A stretch of DNA of 64,000 bases from Phenylobacterium sp. NIBR 498073 (GTDB lineage Bacteria > Pseudomonadota > Alphaproteobacteria > Caulobacterales > Caulobacteraceae), in the NCBI RefSeq assembly GCF_027286305.1, contig NZ_CP114599.1, forward strand, positions 1,798,001 through 1,862,000, given 5' to 3'. Below are positions 7,673 to 16,496 of the stretch, piece by piece; the first letter of the stretch is position 1, and every line of letters begins with the position of its first letter. Under the pieces are notes generated by a model, which worked only from the letters and a program-made list of their open reading frames with translations, was not told the origin of the DNA and did no database searches. The position numbers and the translations under genes are program-made.

Positions 7673-8881
7673 TTAGCTCGAATGGGCGTTCGCATCCGGC
7701 AGGCCGAGGATGCGCTTGGAGATGATGTTGTTCTGAATTTCGGTTGAGCCGCCGGCGATGGCGTGAGCCTTTACCCCGAGATAGCTGCGTACTGCGGCGA
7801 GCTCATCTTCCGAGTAAGTCTCACCCTCCCAGCCTAATCCACGCTGCCCCATGGCTTCGATGGCCATCTCCGCGGTCTCTGTGACGAGTTTCGCCGAGAC
7901 GTTCTTCAGGATGGACGTGACGGCGCTCGGTCCGTTGGCGCTTTTCCCCTCGTCGGCGATGCGCCGGAGCGTCAGGGCGTAGGCGTGCGCCTCCATCTGA
8001 TTGAGAATCAACCGGGCTCGGAAATCGGCGTCCGCGAGACGGCCCGAAGAATCCAGGCCGATGTAGTCCGTTGAGACCTGCACCAGGCGTTTGCGATCGC
8101 CGCCAGCGGTTCCGCTTGATCCCCCTGAGAGACTGTTGCGCTCATGCTGTAGCAGGCGCTTGCCGACCGTCCAGCCGCCGTTCAGCGGTCCCACAAGGTT
8201 TTCCTTGGGCACGCTGACGTCGGTGAAGAAGGTCTCGCAGAAAGGAGAGAAGCCGGAGATCAACTTGATCGGCCGCGTCTCGACGCCTGAGGTGCGCATG
8301 TCGATCAGCAGGAAGCTGATGCCTTCGTGCTTCTTGGTGAAATCGGTCCGCACCAGACAGAAGCACCAGTCAGCCCACTGGGCCCCTGACGTCCAGATCT
8401 TCTGGCCGTTGACCAGGAAGCTGTCGCCTCGATCCTCGGCCTTGGTCTGAAGGCTGGCCAGGTCCGACCCGGCCCCCGGTTCGGAGTAGCCCTGGCACCA
8501 GCGCAACTCGCCCCGCGCGATTGGGGGGATATGCTGCGTCTTCTGGGCCTCAGTCCCGTATTCCAGCAGGGTTGGTCCGAACATCATCACCCCCATGCCG
8601 CCGATGGGGTTCCAGGCGCCGATCGCAGCCATTTCGTCACGCAGAACCTGCGCTTCCTTGAACGACAGACCGCCGCCGCCATAGGCCGCCGGCCAGGTGG
8701 GCACGCCCCAACCGCGATCGGCCATCCGCTGCTTCCAAAGCGCGGCGTCTCCCTCCCAGGTAACCGGGGCCTCGCCGCCGACATTGCCGCGCCCTTTTAG
8801 CGAGCTCGGGAAGTTCGCCTCCAGCCAGGCCCTTGCCTCGGCTCGAAAGGCGGCCAACTTGGTGTCCGGTGCATCGCTCAT
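7673..8881 (-). CDS. Acyl-CoA dehydrogenase
   Basis: A 402-residue acyl-CoA dehydrogenase with the FAD signature CQGYSEPGAGSDLASLQT near residue 124 and IAGGSTEIQNNIISKR near the C-terminus. It is a close paralogue of the 10669-11880 product: the middle third is almost identical at the nucleotide level while both ends have diverged. It is read away from the 8882-9149 intergenic dyad and toward the double-headed TetR gene 7524-6304, so the pair may be co-transcribed. The substrate is unknown; it belongs to the branch of dehydrogenases common in steroid, terpenoid and aliphatic acid catabolic clusters of alphaproteobacteria and actinobacteria. Confidence 0.9.
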   Translation of the reverse strand: MSDAPDTKLAAFRAEARAWLEANFPSSLKGRGNVGGEAPVTWEGDAALWKQRMADRGWGVPTWPAAYGGGGLSFKEAQVLRDEMAAIGAWNPIGGMGVMMFGPTLLEYGTEAQKTQHIPPIARGELRWCQGYSEPGAGSDLASLQTKAEDRGDSFLVNGQKIWTSGAQWADWCFCLVRTDFTKKHEGISFLLIDMRTSGVETRPIKLISGFSPFCETFFTDVSVPKENLVGPLNGGWTVGKRLLQHERNSLSGGSSGTAGGDRKRLVQVSTDYIGLDSSGRLADADFRARLILNQMEAHAYALTLRRIADEGKSANGPSAVTSILKNVSAKLVTETAEMAIEAMGQRGLGWEGETYSEDELAAVRSYLGVKAHAIAGGSTEIQNNIISKRILGLPDANAHSS

Positions 8882-8963
8882 TGTCGCATCCTCGCCAATG
8901 CAGAAGCCTCGCTCGAACTGTCGCAGCCGACCATCTCTGGTCGAGTTCGTGCTGGTCGCATCC

Positions 8964-8990
8964 GAAACCGTATCGTGCCAATACGGATTC
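8964..8990. promoter_or_regulatory. Candidate operator between divergent ACAD and TetR genes
   Basis: An inverted repeat GAAACCGTAT-N7-ATACGGATTC, 10-bp arms with one mismatch, sits about 80 bp upstream of the dehydrogenase start at 8881 and about 160 bp upstream of the double-headed TetR gene. Size and place suit a TetR-type operator controlling one or both divergent genes. A second, imperfect dyad (GCTAG...CTAGC) lies at about 9106-9123. Which regulator binds is not known. Confidence 0.45.
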
Positions 8991-9149
8991 GTAAAATCCC
9001 TATTCCCGCCGATTTGTTTGGGGATTGTTCGATCGATTTAGGCGCCTCATCCGATCGGCTTTGGGTTGCCGGCTTTGCGCCGCTAGCCACGGTGGGCGAA
9101 AATTGGCTAGGTTCGGAACTAGCTAGCGCGTTCCTGCGCCGACGTCAGA

Positions 9150-10424
9150 ATGAAGTGTCATCGCCTGGGCATGCCAGACCAATCCTCTTCCGCGCGGCGC
9201 CAGCCGAATGTTAAGGCCCGGCGCGAAGAAGTGCTCGACGAGGCTTCCCGCCTTCTCAACGCCAACGGCGTTTCCCAGACGACATTGCAAGACTTGGCGA
9301 ATGTCCTCGGGGTAACGCGCAATGCGCTCTACTACTACTTCAGAGACATTGAGGATCTCATCTTCCAGGTGTACCGGCGGTCCTGTGAGATCCTAGCGGG
9401 CCATCTGGTGGAGGCGACGGAGGGGGGCGGCTCTGCGCTGGAGGTGCTGCAGGGTTTCGTTACGCGCTGTCTGGACCCAGACCACCCGCAAATGGCGGCG
9501 CTAAACGAGTACGGGCTGCTGCAGCCTGCTCACCATGCCGCCATCCTCCGCATCTATGACGACGTGGTCGCGAGGTTGTCGCGCCTTCTGGAGGACGGCG
9601 CCCAATCAGGTGAACTTAGGCCCTGCCATGCGCCGACCGTGGCGCGCACAGTCATCAGCCTTATCCACTGGGTTCCGCTGCCAGGGGGCTGGACGGCGAA
9701 GTCAGACGGTGATCGGCGCCGGGTCGTAGTTGCGCTGAACGATCTGCTCGCGGTCGGCTGGGCCGCGCAGCGGGAGCCTGCCTCCTGCTTAGACCCGATA
9801 GATCTGTCACCGCTCCTGGTGCGGGCAAGCGATGGCTTTGATCAAGATGTCATCGCCCAGGTCAAGCGTGAGACCATACTCGTCATGGCTTCGCGCATGT
9901 TCACGTGCCGCGGGGTCGACGCCACCTCGCTAGATGAGATCGCCGCGACGCTGGGGACGACAAAGGCGCGCTTGTATCGCTACGTCGGCGACAAGCAGAC
10001 CCTGGTGGGCGCGTGCTTTGCTCGGGCAGAAAAAATCTACGACTACATCATGGGCCAAGCCCTGATGCAGGGCTCCACAGCGATGGACCACATCGTCGCT
10101 CTGCTCCGCGCCAACGCCATGGCGCAGCAACATAAGGAGTTGCAGCCGCTTCGCTATGGTAGCGCCATCGGTGCGCTGCCGGAGATCGAGCAGGTGCGGG
10201 CGGCCCAACGCCTGCAGGCGCGCAACGAACAGTACACGGAGCTGTTTCGCGCGGCGAAGTTCGAAGGATCAATGCGCGATGTCGATCTTGAGCTTCTCAA
10301 GCAAGTGATGCCCGGCGGATCTGCTTGGCTCTGGAAGGACTTCGCCAAGCAGCAGTCAGAGGACTTCGCCTTGGTCGCAGCCGAGACGACCGACGTCCTG
10401 CGCCTAGGTTTGCTGGCGACGTAG
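9150..10424 (+). CDS. Double-headed TetR family regulator (paralogue)
   Basis: A 424-residue protein with two TetR units in one chain, like the product of 6304-7524. The first helix-turn-helix head (TLQDLANVLGVTRNALYYYF) lies near residues 45-65 and the second (TSLDEIAATLGTTKARLYRYV) near residues 258-278; each is followed by an alpha-helical domain, and both halves share VYRRSCEIL- and VKRETIL-type segments with the paralogue. The start is uncertain: ATG 9150 or the in-frame ATG 9171, neither with a clear ribosome binding site. It is read toward an acyl-CoA dehydrogenase 245 bp downstream. The fused layout would allow asymmetric operators, since the two heads differ in sequence. Confidence 0.82.
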   Translation: MKCHRLGMPDQSSSARRQPNVKARREEVLDEASRLLNANGVSQTTLQDLANVLGVTRNALYYYFRDIEDLIFQVYRRSCEILAGHLVEATEGGGSALEVLQGFVTRCLDPDHPQMAALNEYGLLQPAHHAAILRIYDDVVARLSRLLEDGAQSGELRPCHAPTVARTVISLIHWVPLPGGWTAKSDGDRRRVVVALNDLLAVGWAAQREPASCLDPIDLSPLLVRASDGFDQDVIAQVKRETILVMASRMFTCRGVDATSLDEIAATLGTTKARLYRYVGDKQTLVGACFARAEKIYDYIMGQALMQGSTAMDHIVALLRANAMAQQHKELQPLRYGSAIGALPEIEQVRAAQRLQARNEQYTELFRAAKFEGSMRDVDLELLKQVMPGGSAWLWKDFAKQQSEDFALVAAETTDVLRLGLLAT

Positions 10425-10668
10425 GTTCGGGCGGCGTCAGCCGGTACACGACTTCGGAGGGTAAGAGGCGGGCGACGCCCGATGCGAATAGACGCATCAG
10501 GGAGGGGACGGGTCCCGCCAATTGATTTTACGATTGGGTTTGATACCATCACCTCAACGTAACTGAGGGCTGCTCCGGCATGTCGAGCCAAGCGCTCAGG
10601 TCGAACATGTCTGCATGTCCGGCGCCGTTCGTGCGGGTCGGAAGTGCTGTGCGACGGGCGAGGATAGT

Positions 10669-11880
10669 ATGGCTGACGGCGTCACTACCGATTTGGAAGC
10701 GTTCCGCCTCGAGGTTCGGGACTGGCTGAAGCAGAACTTCCCACAGTCCCTCATCGGCCGAAGCGACCTGGCGGCGCTGGAATCTCCGGCCCCCGTCGAG
10801 GGCGACTACAAGCTCTGGAAAGAGCGAATGGCCGATCGCGGTTGGGGCGTGCCGACCTGGCCGGCGGCCTATGGCGGCGGCGGTCTGTCATCTGAGCAAG
10901 CGAAGATTCTGCGCCAGGAGATGGCCGCGATCGGAGCCTGGAACCCCATCGTTGGCATGGGCATCATGATGTTCGGACCGACCCTGCTGGAATACGGGAC
11001 CGAAGCCCAGAAGGCGCAGCACATCCCCCCGATCGCGCGGGGCGAGTTGCGCTGGTGCCAGGGCTACTCCGAACCGGGGGCCGGGTCGGACCTGGCCAGC
11101 CTTCAGACCAAGGCCGTGGATCGAGGCGACAGCTTCCTGGTCAACGGCCAGAAGATCTGGACGTCAGGGGCCCAGTGGGCTGACTGGTGCTTCTGTCTGG
11201 TGCGGACCGATTTCACCAAGAAGCACGAAGGCATCAGCTTCCTGCTGATCGACATGCGCGCCCCAGGCGTCGAGACGCGGCCGATCAAGCTGATCGCCGG
11301 CTCGTCCCCCTTCTGCGAGACCTTCTTCACCGACGTCAGCGTGCCCAAGGAAAACCTTGTGGGACCGCTGAACGGCGGCTGGACGGTCGGCAAGCGACTG
11401 CTTGAGCATGAGCGCAACAGTCTGTCCGGCGGAACGGACGGTCCGCCCCGCGTCGATCCTGCCGACCTCACGCGCCACGCGAAGGCCTATATCGGGCTCG
11501 ACGAGAGCGGTCGGCTCGCCGATCGCGATTTTCGCACGCGCATGACCCAGAACCAGATGGATGCGCACGCATACGCCCTGACGCTGCGTCGAGTGGCTGA
11601 GGCTGGCCGATCCGAACGCGGCCCGAGCGCGGCGGTATCAATCATGAAGCTTGCTGCCTCCAAACTCCACACGGACACCGCGGAGCTCATCGTGGAGGCT
11701 ATGGGCCGACAGGGACTCGGTTGGGAAGGGGAGGGGTTCTCCTCCGAGGAGATCGCCGCGGGGCGGCAGTACCTGAGGATCAAGTCCTCGACGATCGCGG
11801 GCGGCTCCACCGAGGTGCAGAACAACATCGTTTCAAAGCGGGTGCTCGGTTTGCCTGACACCACGTCCCACACCCGCTGA
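10669..11880 (+). CDS. Acyl-CoA dehydrogenase (paralogue of 7673-8881)
   Basis: A 403-residue acyl-CoA dehydrogenase; the ATG at 10669 is preceded by GAGGATAG and aligns with the start of the paralogue, so an in-frame ATG at 10615 is rejected. The FAD signature CQGYSEPGAGSDLASLQT and the C-terminal IAGGSTEVQNNIVSKR are intact. From 11036 to 11259 it differs from the 7673-8881 gene by a single base, yet its N- and C-terminal parts are clearly diverged, which points to gene conversion or recent recombination. An acyl-CoA synthetase follows 67 bp downstream on the same strand, likely in the same transcript. Confidence 0.9.
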   Translation: MADGVTTDLEAFRLEVRDWLKQNFPQSLIGRSDLAALESPAPVEGDYKLWKERMADRGWGVPTWPAAYGGGGLSSEQAKILRQEMAAIGAWNPIVGMGIMMFGPTLLEYGTEAQKAQHIPPIARGELRWCQGYSEPGAGSDLASLQTKAVDRGDSFLVNGQKIWTSGAQWADWCFCLVRTDFTKKHEGISFLLIDMRAPGVETRPIKLIAGSSPFCETFFTDVSVPKENLVGPLNGGWTVGKRLLEHERNSLSGGTDGPPRVDPADLTRHAKAYIGLDESGRLADRDFRTRMTQNQMDAHAYALTLRRVAEAGRSERGPSAAVSIMKLAASKLHTDTAELIVEAMGRQGLGWEGEGFSSEEIAAGRQYLRIKSSTIAGGSTEVQNNIVSKRVLGLPDTTSHTR

Positions 11881-11897
11881 CGCAGAATTAACGACAA

Positions 11898-11932
11898 GCG
11901 CCAGGGCAGGTTCGGGGGCGAACGCCTGGCGC
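11898..11932 (+). promoter_or_regulatory. Stem-loop in the leader of the acyl-CoA synthetase
   Basis: Outer arms GCGCCAGG/CCTGGCGC and inner arms GTTCG/CGAAC around a GGGG loop form a strong hairpin ending just before the GAGGAGAG ribosome binding site of the 11948 gene. No T-run follows, so it is not a normal terminator. It could mark an operator, a processing site between the dehydrogenase and synthetase genes, or a structure that affects translation. Confidence 0.4.
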
Positions 11933-11947
11933 GAGGAGAGTGAAACC

Positions 11948-13531
11948 ATGGATACTGTTTTGGAACGCGCCGACGTGGCCGAGCAACTCGGCGCGGCGGC
12001 CGCGGTGGGGATGGTCGCTTCGGTGTGGGCGAGCGTTCAGCCCGACAAGGTCGCAGTCTATGATCCTGACGGGTCAGCTCACAGCTTTGAGAAGATCAAT
12101 GCGAATGCGAACCGGCTAGCGCGCCTCTTCCGATCGCATGGCGTCAAGCCAGGCGACGCCTTGGCGCTCGTGTGCTCAAACCGCCATGAGTTCGTCGAAG
12201 CGCTAGCCGCGTCCCTGAGGACCGGCGTTCGCCTGACGCCCGTGAACTGGCACCTCACCGCAGACGAGATCGGCTACATCATCCGCGATTGCGAGGCCAA
12301 GGTCCTGGTTGGGGACATACGGGTCGGCGCCCTGGAAGAGGCCGCGCGAGACTGTCCGAACTTGGTCCTGCGTCTGGCCGTAGGCGGCGCCATTGCGGGT
12401 TTCGAAGGCTATGAGGAGGCCATCGCCTCGATCGACGGGACCGATATCGCTGACCCGGTTCTCGGCACGCAGATGATGTATACCTCCGGGACGACCGGGC
12501 GGCCGAAGGGGGTCTTTCGGCCCGGCCCCCCGGCCCCGCAGGCTCAGCCGCTCCGCGGGGATTACGACCATCGCACCGACGTCCAGCTCGGCGCAGGGCC
12601 AGCCTACCATGCCGCTCCGTTGAACTTCGATGTCCGGGCCGCCATGGCCGCCGGCGTGCCCCTGGTGTTCTTGGACAAGTGGGATTCGGAGCTTGTCCTG
12701 AAGTCCATCGCCGAGCGCAAAGTCACCCATTTCCACATGGTGCCGATCATGTTCCAGCGCCTGCTGGCGCTGCCGGACGAGGTGAAGGCGAAGTACGACG
12801 TCAGCCACGTGAAATTCATCATCCATGGCGCAGCGCCCTGCCCGCCCGAGGTCAAGCAGGCGATGATCCAGTGGTTCGGGCCGGTGCTGACCGAGTACTA
12901 TGCCGGATCCGAGGGGGGCGCAGGGTTCTTCATCAACTCCGATGAGTGGCTCCGGAAGCCGGGAAGCGTCGGCAAGCGCCCGCAACTGCTCGGCTGCAAG
13001 ATCCTAGACGAGGAAGGCAATGAACTGCCCCAGGGAGCGGCCGGAGGCATCTATCAGCAACTCCCGCCGGGCGGTGGCTTCACCTATTTCAAGGACCAGG
13101 CGAAGACCAACGCCAACCGCGTCGGCGACTTCTTCACCATGGGCGACATCGGCTACTTCGACGAGGACGACTACCTGTTCCTCACCGGCCGCAACGCCGA
13201 GACGATCATCTCCGGCGGCGTGAACATCTACCCGCAGGAAGTCGACAACGAGCTCATCAAGCATGACGCCGTCGCCGACAGCGCCACGGTCGGCGTGCCG
13301 CACGACGAGTGGGGCGAGCAGGTCAAGGCCGTGATCATGCTGAAGCCGGGCTACGCCCCGTCCGACGCCCTGGCCCAGGAGATCCTGGACTTCGGCCGCA
13401 AGACCCTGCCGGCCTTCAAGGTGCCGCGCAGCCTCGACTTCGTCACCGACCTGCCGCGTTCCGAAGCTGGCAAGATCCAGCGCAACAAGGTCCGCGCCCC
13501 CTACTGGGAAGGCCGCACCCGCCAGATCTAG
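11948..13531 (+). CDS. Acyl-CoA synthetase (AMP-binding, ANL superfamily)
   Basis: A 527-residue acyl-adenylate/acyl-CoA ligase that would activate a carboxylic acid with ATP and CoA. The P-loop YTSGTTGRPKGV lies near residue 178, the YYAGSEG adenine-binding motif near residue 318, GDIGYFDEDDYL-FLTGR near residue 400, and the catalytic Lys in the C-terminal EAGKIQRNK near residue 515. GAGGAGAG precedes the ATG. The last 200 codons are almost purely G/C at third positions, whereas the first 300 are more mixed like the neighbouring island genes, which hints at a mosaic gene. It probably feeds acids made by the island's oxidative module into beta-oxidation by the nearby dehydrogenases. Confidence 0.9.
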   Translation: MDTVLERADVAEQLGAAAAVGMVASVWASVQPDKVAVYDPDGSAHSFEKINANANRLARLFRSHGVKPGDALALVCSNRHEFVEALAASLRTGVRLTPVNWHLTADEIGYIIRDCEAKVLVGDIRVGALEEAARDCPNLVLRLAVGGAIAGFEGYEEAIASIDGTDIADPVLGTQMMYTSGTTGRPKGVFRPGPPAPQAQPLRGDYDHRTDVQLGAGPAYHAAPLNFDVRAAMAAGVPLVFLDKWDSELVLKSIAERKVTHFHMVPIMFQRLLALPDEVKAKYDVSHVKFIIHGAAPCPPEVKQAMIQWFGPVLTEYYAGSEGGAGFFINSDEWLRKPGSVGKRPQLLGCKILDEEGNELPQGAAGGIYQQLPPGGGFTYFKDQAKTNANRVGDFFTMGDIGYFDEDDYLFLTGRNAETIISGGVNIYPQEVDNELIKHDAVADSATVGVPHDEWGEQVKAVIMLKPGYAPSDALAQEILDFGRKTLPAFKVPRSLDFVTDLPRSEAGKIQRNKVRAPYWEGRTRQI

Positions 13532-13616
13532 CCTGGCGCAAAATGGCGGCGGCCGCGATCTGCTCGGCCGCCGACTCTGACTTTTAAGAGAGGGCGCCGC
13601 CTCACGGGGCGGGCGT

Positions 13617-14300
13617 TTGAGACGATCCCGCATGGAAGTAGGCCAAGAACTTGTAGCCAGATCGCCGTCAGGACGCCGACGATATTCCCGGCGCAGCGCC
13701 TCGCGAACCACCGAGATTCTCGAAGCTGCCGCGGCCGAGTTCCTGGAGCGGGGCTTCAACGAAGCAAAGCTTGAGGCTGTCGCGCAGCGCGCTGGGATCG
13801 CGCGAAGTCTCATCTACCGATACTTCGCCACGAAGGAGGACGTGTTTCGCGCCGTGGTGATTGATACCCTGGCGCCTCACGTCCAATCCCTAAAGGACCG
13901 CACCGAGACCGCGCCGGGCGGCCTTGCGCCATTGCTGCGAGGTCTAGCCGAGCCCATGGCAAGAGTTGCCGCAACGACTCCCCTGGCGGCGGTCTTCAAG
14001 TTGGTGGTCTCAGAATCTCGCGCCTTCCCGGAACTGGCGCAGATCTGCCACGATCAGGTCCTTCAGCCAGCCTTGGCAAGTCTCGAACACGCTGTCGCGG
14101 ACGCCCAGGCGCGCGGGGAGGTGCGCAGCGGAGATCCCCGCCTTTTCGCCCTACAAATCCTCTCTCCGTTGCTCACTGCCCTAACGTTCAGCGATACGTT
14201 CGTGCCAGTGGGGGCCGCTGAGCATGATCTGGAAGCTCTTCTGCGCCAGTGCGTGGAGGTGTTCCTCGAGGGCGCGCTGACACGCCAAGCTCCCGCCTAG
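13617..14300 (+). CDS. TetR family transcriptional regulator
   Basis: A 222-227 residue TetR repressor with one N-terminal helix-turn-helix (LEAVAQRAGIARSLIYRYFATKEDVF) at about residues 50-75, preceded by an Arg/Ser-rich tail, and a helical ligand-binding domain. The start may be the TTG at 13617 or the ATG at 13632; no clear ribosome binding site separates them. It lies between the acyl-CoA synthetase and the GMC oxidoreductase. A TCGAAC-N3-GTT palindrome 135 bp after its stop, repeated before the TonB receptor, P450 and thiolase genes, makes it the best local candidate for the regulator of those genes; that link is an inference from position. Confidence 0.85.
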   Translation: MRRSRMEVGQELVARSPSGRRRYSRRSASRTTEILEAAAAEFLERGFNEAKLEAVAQRAGIARSLIYRYFATKEDVFRAVVIDTLAPHVQSLKDRTETAPGGLAPLLRGLAEPMARVAATTPLAAVFKLVVSESRAFPELAQICHDQVLQPALASLEHAVADAQARGEVRSGDPRLFALQILSPLLTALTFSDTFVPVGAAEHDLEALLRQCVEVFLEGALTRQAPA

Positions 14301-14434
14301 CAGGAACTCACGCAAGCAAATGAGCGGGTTTGAGTGAAGCTTCCGCCAGCCGTCGGATCGCGTGGCGGGACAGTGGATCTTCCTGTTGTCCGATCGGGGC
14401 CAAGCCTGTCGCTTTCCACGCACGATAGGCCTTT

Positions 14435-14449
14435 TCGAACAACGTTTTA
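14435..14449. promoter_or_regulatory. Shared palindrome, copy 1 (before GMC oxidoreductase)
   Basis: TCGAAC-AAC-GTTTTA, 10 of 12 arm positions matching TCGAAC-N3-GTTCGA, about 170 bp upstream of the GMC oxidoreductase start. It lies in the 317-bp stretch 14301-14617, which has no gene; nothing else was recognised there. Confidence 0.5.
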
Positions 14450-14617
14450 ACTATCAAACCAGCACCGGGCCGACGTCTTGCGCGACGGCGAGGCTCTTGG
14501 TCGGGGTCGTGAGACTGGCCTTGACGACGAACGACCTGGTCCGGGCGCTGAGCCTTCCGACCGGCGCAACAACAAAGAGCTGGGGGCGGGGCGCCCGGCG
14601 TGACGGAGTAGGGACGA

Positions 14618-16282
14618 ATGGTGGACGTGGTGGAAGCCGACTATGTGATCGTCGGCGGCGGCTCGGCGGGATGCGTCCTCGCCAATCGGCTCAGCGCCGA
14701 TGGCAAGACTAAGGTCTTGCTGCTTGAGGCCGGCGGCGATGATCGCCCTACGCGTGAGCCGAGCCAGTTCTTCTCGAACATGATGATCCACGTGCCGGTG
14801 GGCTATGGCGTCACCATCAAGGATCCCAAGGTCAATTGGCTCTACAAAACGGAGCCCGACCCAGGCACGAATGCCCGCGAGCACGTCTGGCCGAGAGGCA
14901 AGGTGCTCGGTGGTTCGTCCTCAATCAATGGCCTGCTCTACATCCGCGGCCAACACGCCGACTATGACAACTGGCGTCAGCTGAATTGCGAAGGGTGGGC
15001 CTGGGACGACGTCCTTCCCTACTTCCGCCGCTCCCAACACCAGGAGCGTGGCGAGGACGCGTGGCACGGAACCGGCGGGCCGCTCAACGTCTCTGATCCT
15101 CGCGATTCTAACACCATCTCCGAGGCGGTGATCGACGCCTGCGTCGAAGCTGGGTTGCCGCGTCGTGACATCAATGGCGAGAACCAGGAGGGCGTCAGCT
15201 GGTATCAGTTGACCGTCAAGAATGGTCAGCGGAACTCAGCCGCTGTCGCCTATCTGCACCCCGCAATGAAGCGGCCCAACCTCAGGGTCGAAACCCGCGC
15301 GCTCGCCAGTAAGGTCTTGATCGAGGATCGCCGTGCGGTCGGGGTGGCCTTCATCCAGCAGGGCGTCACGCGCACGGCGCGCGCCCGCAAAGAGGTCATC
15401 CTGGCGGGCGGCGCAGTCAATTCTCCCCAGCTGTTGCAGCTCTCGGGCGTCGGACCTGGCGCTCTGCTGCAGCAACTGGGCGTGCCAGTCGTGAAGGACC
15501 TGCCCGGCGTGGGCGAGAACCTTCAAGACCACTACATGATCCCAATGCAATGGCGGCTGAAGCCGGGCGTCCTGTCGGTGAACGAACTCACGCGCGGCGC
15601 GCGGTTCGCCGGCGAGATCGTGAAATACGCCGTGCTGCGGCGGGGGCTCCTGACCCTGTCGGCCGCGCACGTCGCGGCGTTCTGCAAGTCGCGGCCGGAC
15701 TTGGCCGAGCCGGACATCCAGTTCCACATTCTCCCCGCCTCGACCGATCGCGAAAAGACCATGGCGGCCGGCAAGATGGTCATGGACAGCCAGCCGGGGC
15801 TGACGATGGCGCCGTGCCAGCTTCGTCCGGAGTCGCGTGGTCACATTCATATTCGCAGCAGCGATCCTCAGGCGCATCCGAAGATCTTTGCGAACTACCT
15901 CGCCGACCCCATCGATCAGGAGGTAGCGATCGCCTCGCTGAAGTGGGCCCGCACGATTGCGGCGCAAGCCTCGCTCGCCCCGCAAATCCAGCAAGAGCTC
16001 ATCCCAGGCGATGGCCTGCAAGGGGACGCGGCGCTGCTCGCCTATGCACGGGCGGCTGGGCAGACGCTCTACCACCCGGTTGGCACCTGCAAGATGGGCC
16101 GCGATCCGATGGCTGTCGTCGATCCGCAGCTGCGGGTGATCGGCATCGACGGCCTCAGAGTCGTAGACGCCTCGGTGATGCCGCGCCTGGTGTCGGGCAA
16201 TACCAACGCGCCGACGATGATGATCGCTGAGAAGGCCGCGGACATGATCCTGGGCCGGCCGGCGCTGCAGGCCGCGGCCTGA
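14618..16282 (+). CDS. GMC-family FAD-dependent alcohol oxidoreductase (AlkJ/BetA type)
   Basis: A 554-residue glucose-methanol-choline oxidoreductase, close in length and motifs to AlkJ, the alcohol dehydrogenase of alkane degraders. The N-terminal FAD fold reads VIVGGGSAGCVLANRL (residues 9-24); GMC signature 1 (GKVLGGSSSINGLLYIRG) lies near residue 97 and signature 2 (GGAVNSPQLLQLSG) near residue 262. The catalytic His is in LYHPVGTCKMG near residue 485 and the second active-site residue in SGNTNAPT near residue 528. It likely oxidises a primary alcohol to the aldehyde at the membrane face, the step after P450 hydroxylation. GGAGTAGGGACGA precedes the ATG. Confidence 0.88.
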   Translation: MVDVVEADYVIVGGGSAGCVLANRLSADGKTKVLLLEAGGDDRPTREPSQFFSNMMIHVPVGYGVTIKDPKVNWLYKTEPDPGTNAREHVWPRGKVLGGSSSINGLLYIRGQHADYDNWRQLNCEGWAWDDVLPYFRRSQHQERGEDAWHGTGGPLNVSDPRDSNTISEAVIDACVEAGLPRRDINGENQEGVSWYQLTVKNGQRNSAAVAYLHPAMKRPNLRVETRALASKVLIEDRRAVGVAFIQQGVTRTARARKEVILAGGAVNSPQLLQLSGVGPGALLQQLGVPVVKDLPGVGENLQDHYMIPMQWRLKPGVLSVNELTRGARFAGEIVKYAVLRRGLLTLSAAHVAAFCKSRPDLAEPDIQFHILPASTDREKTMAAGKMVMDSQPGLTMAPCQLRPESRGHIHIRSSDPQAHPKIFANYLADPIDQEVAIASLKWARTIAAQASLAPQIQQELIPGDGLQGDAALLAYARAAGQTLYHPVGTCKMGRDPMAVVDPQLRVIGIDGLRVVDASVMPRLVSGNTNAPTMMIAEKAADMILGRPALQAAA

Positions 16283-16496
16283 AATAGCGCAGGCGCGTCG
16301 GGATAGAGCCCGGCGCGCCTGGCCTGCTCGTACTACCGGCGGCTCGCTGCGAGGATCTGCCTTCCCGTCTCAGGCCGACGAGCTGTAGGCGGCCGCCTTG
16401 CAATTCATACGGCTGCTCACCCTAATGCGCCGCTTAGGGGCGGCAACGCAGGGTCGGTTGGCCCAGGCTTGCGCTTCGGGCGAGGGGCGCAAGGAC

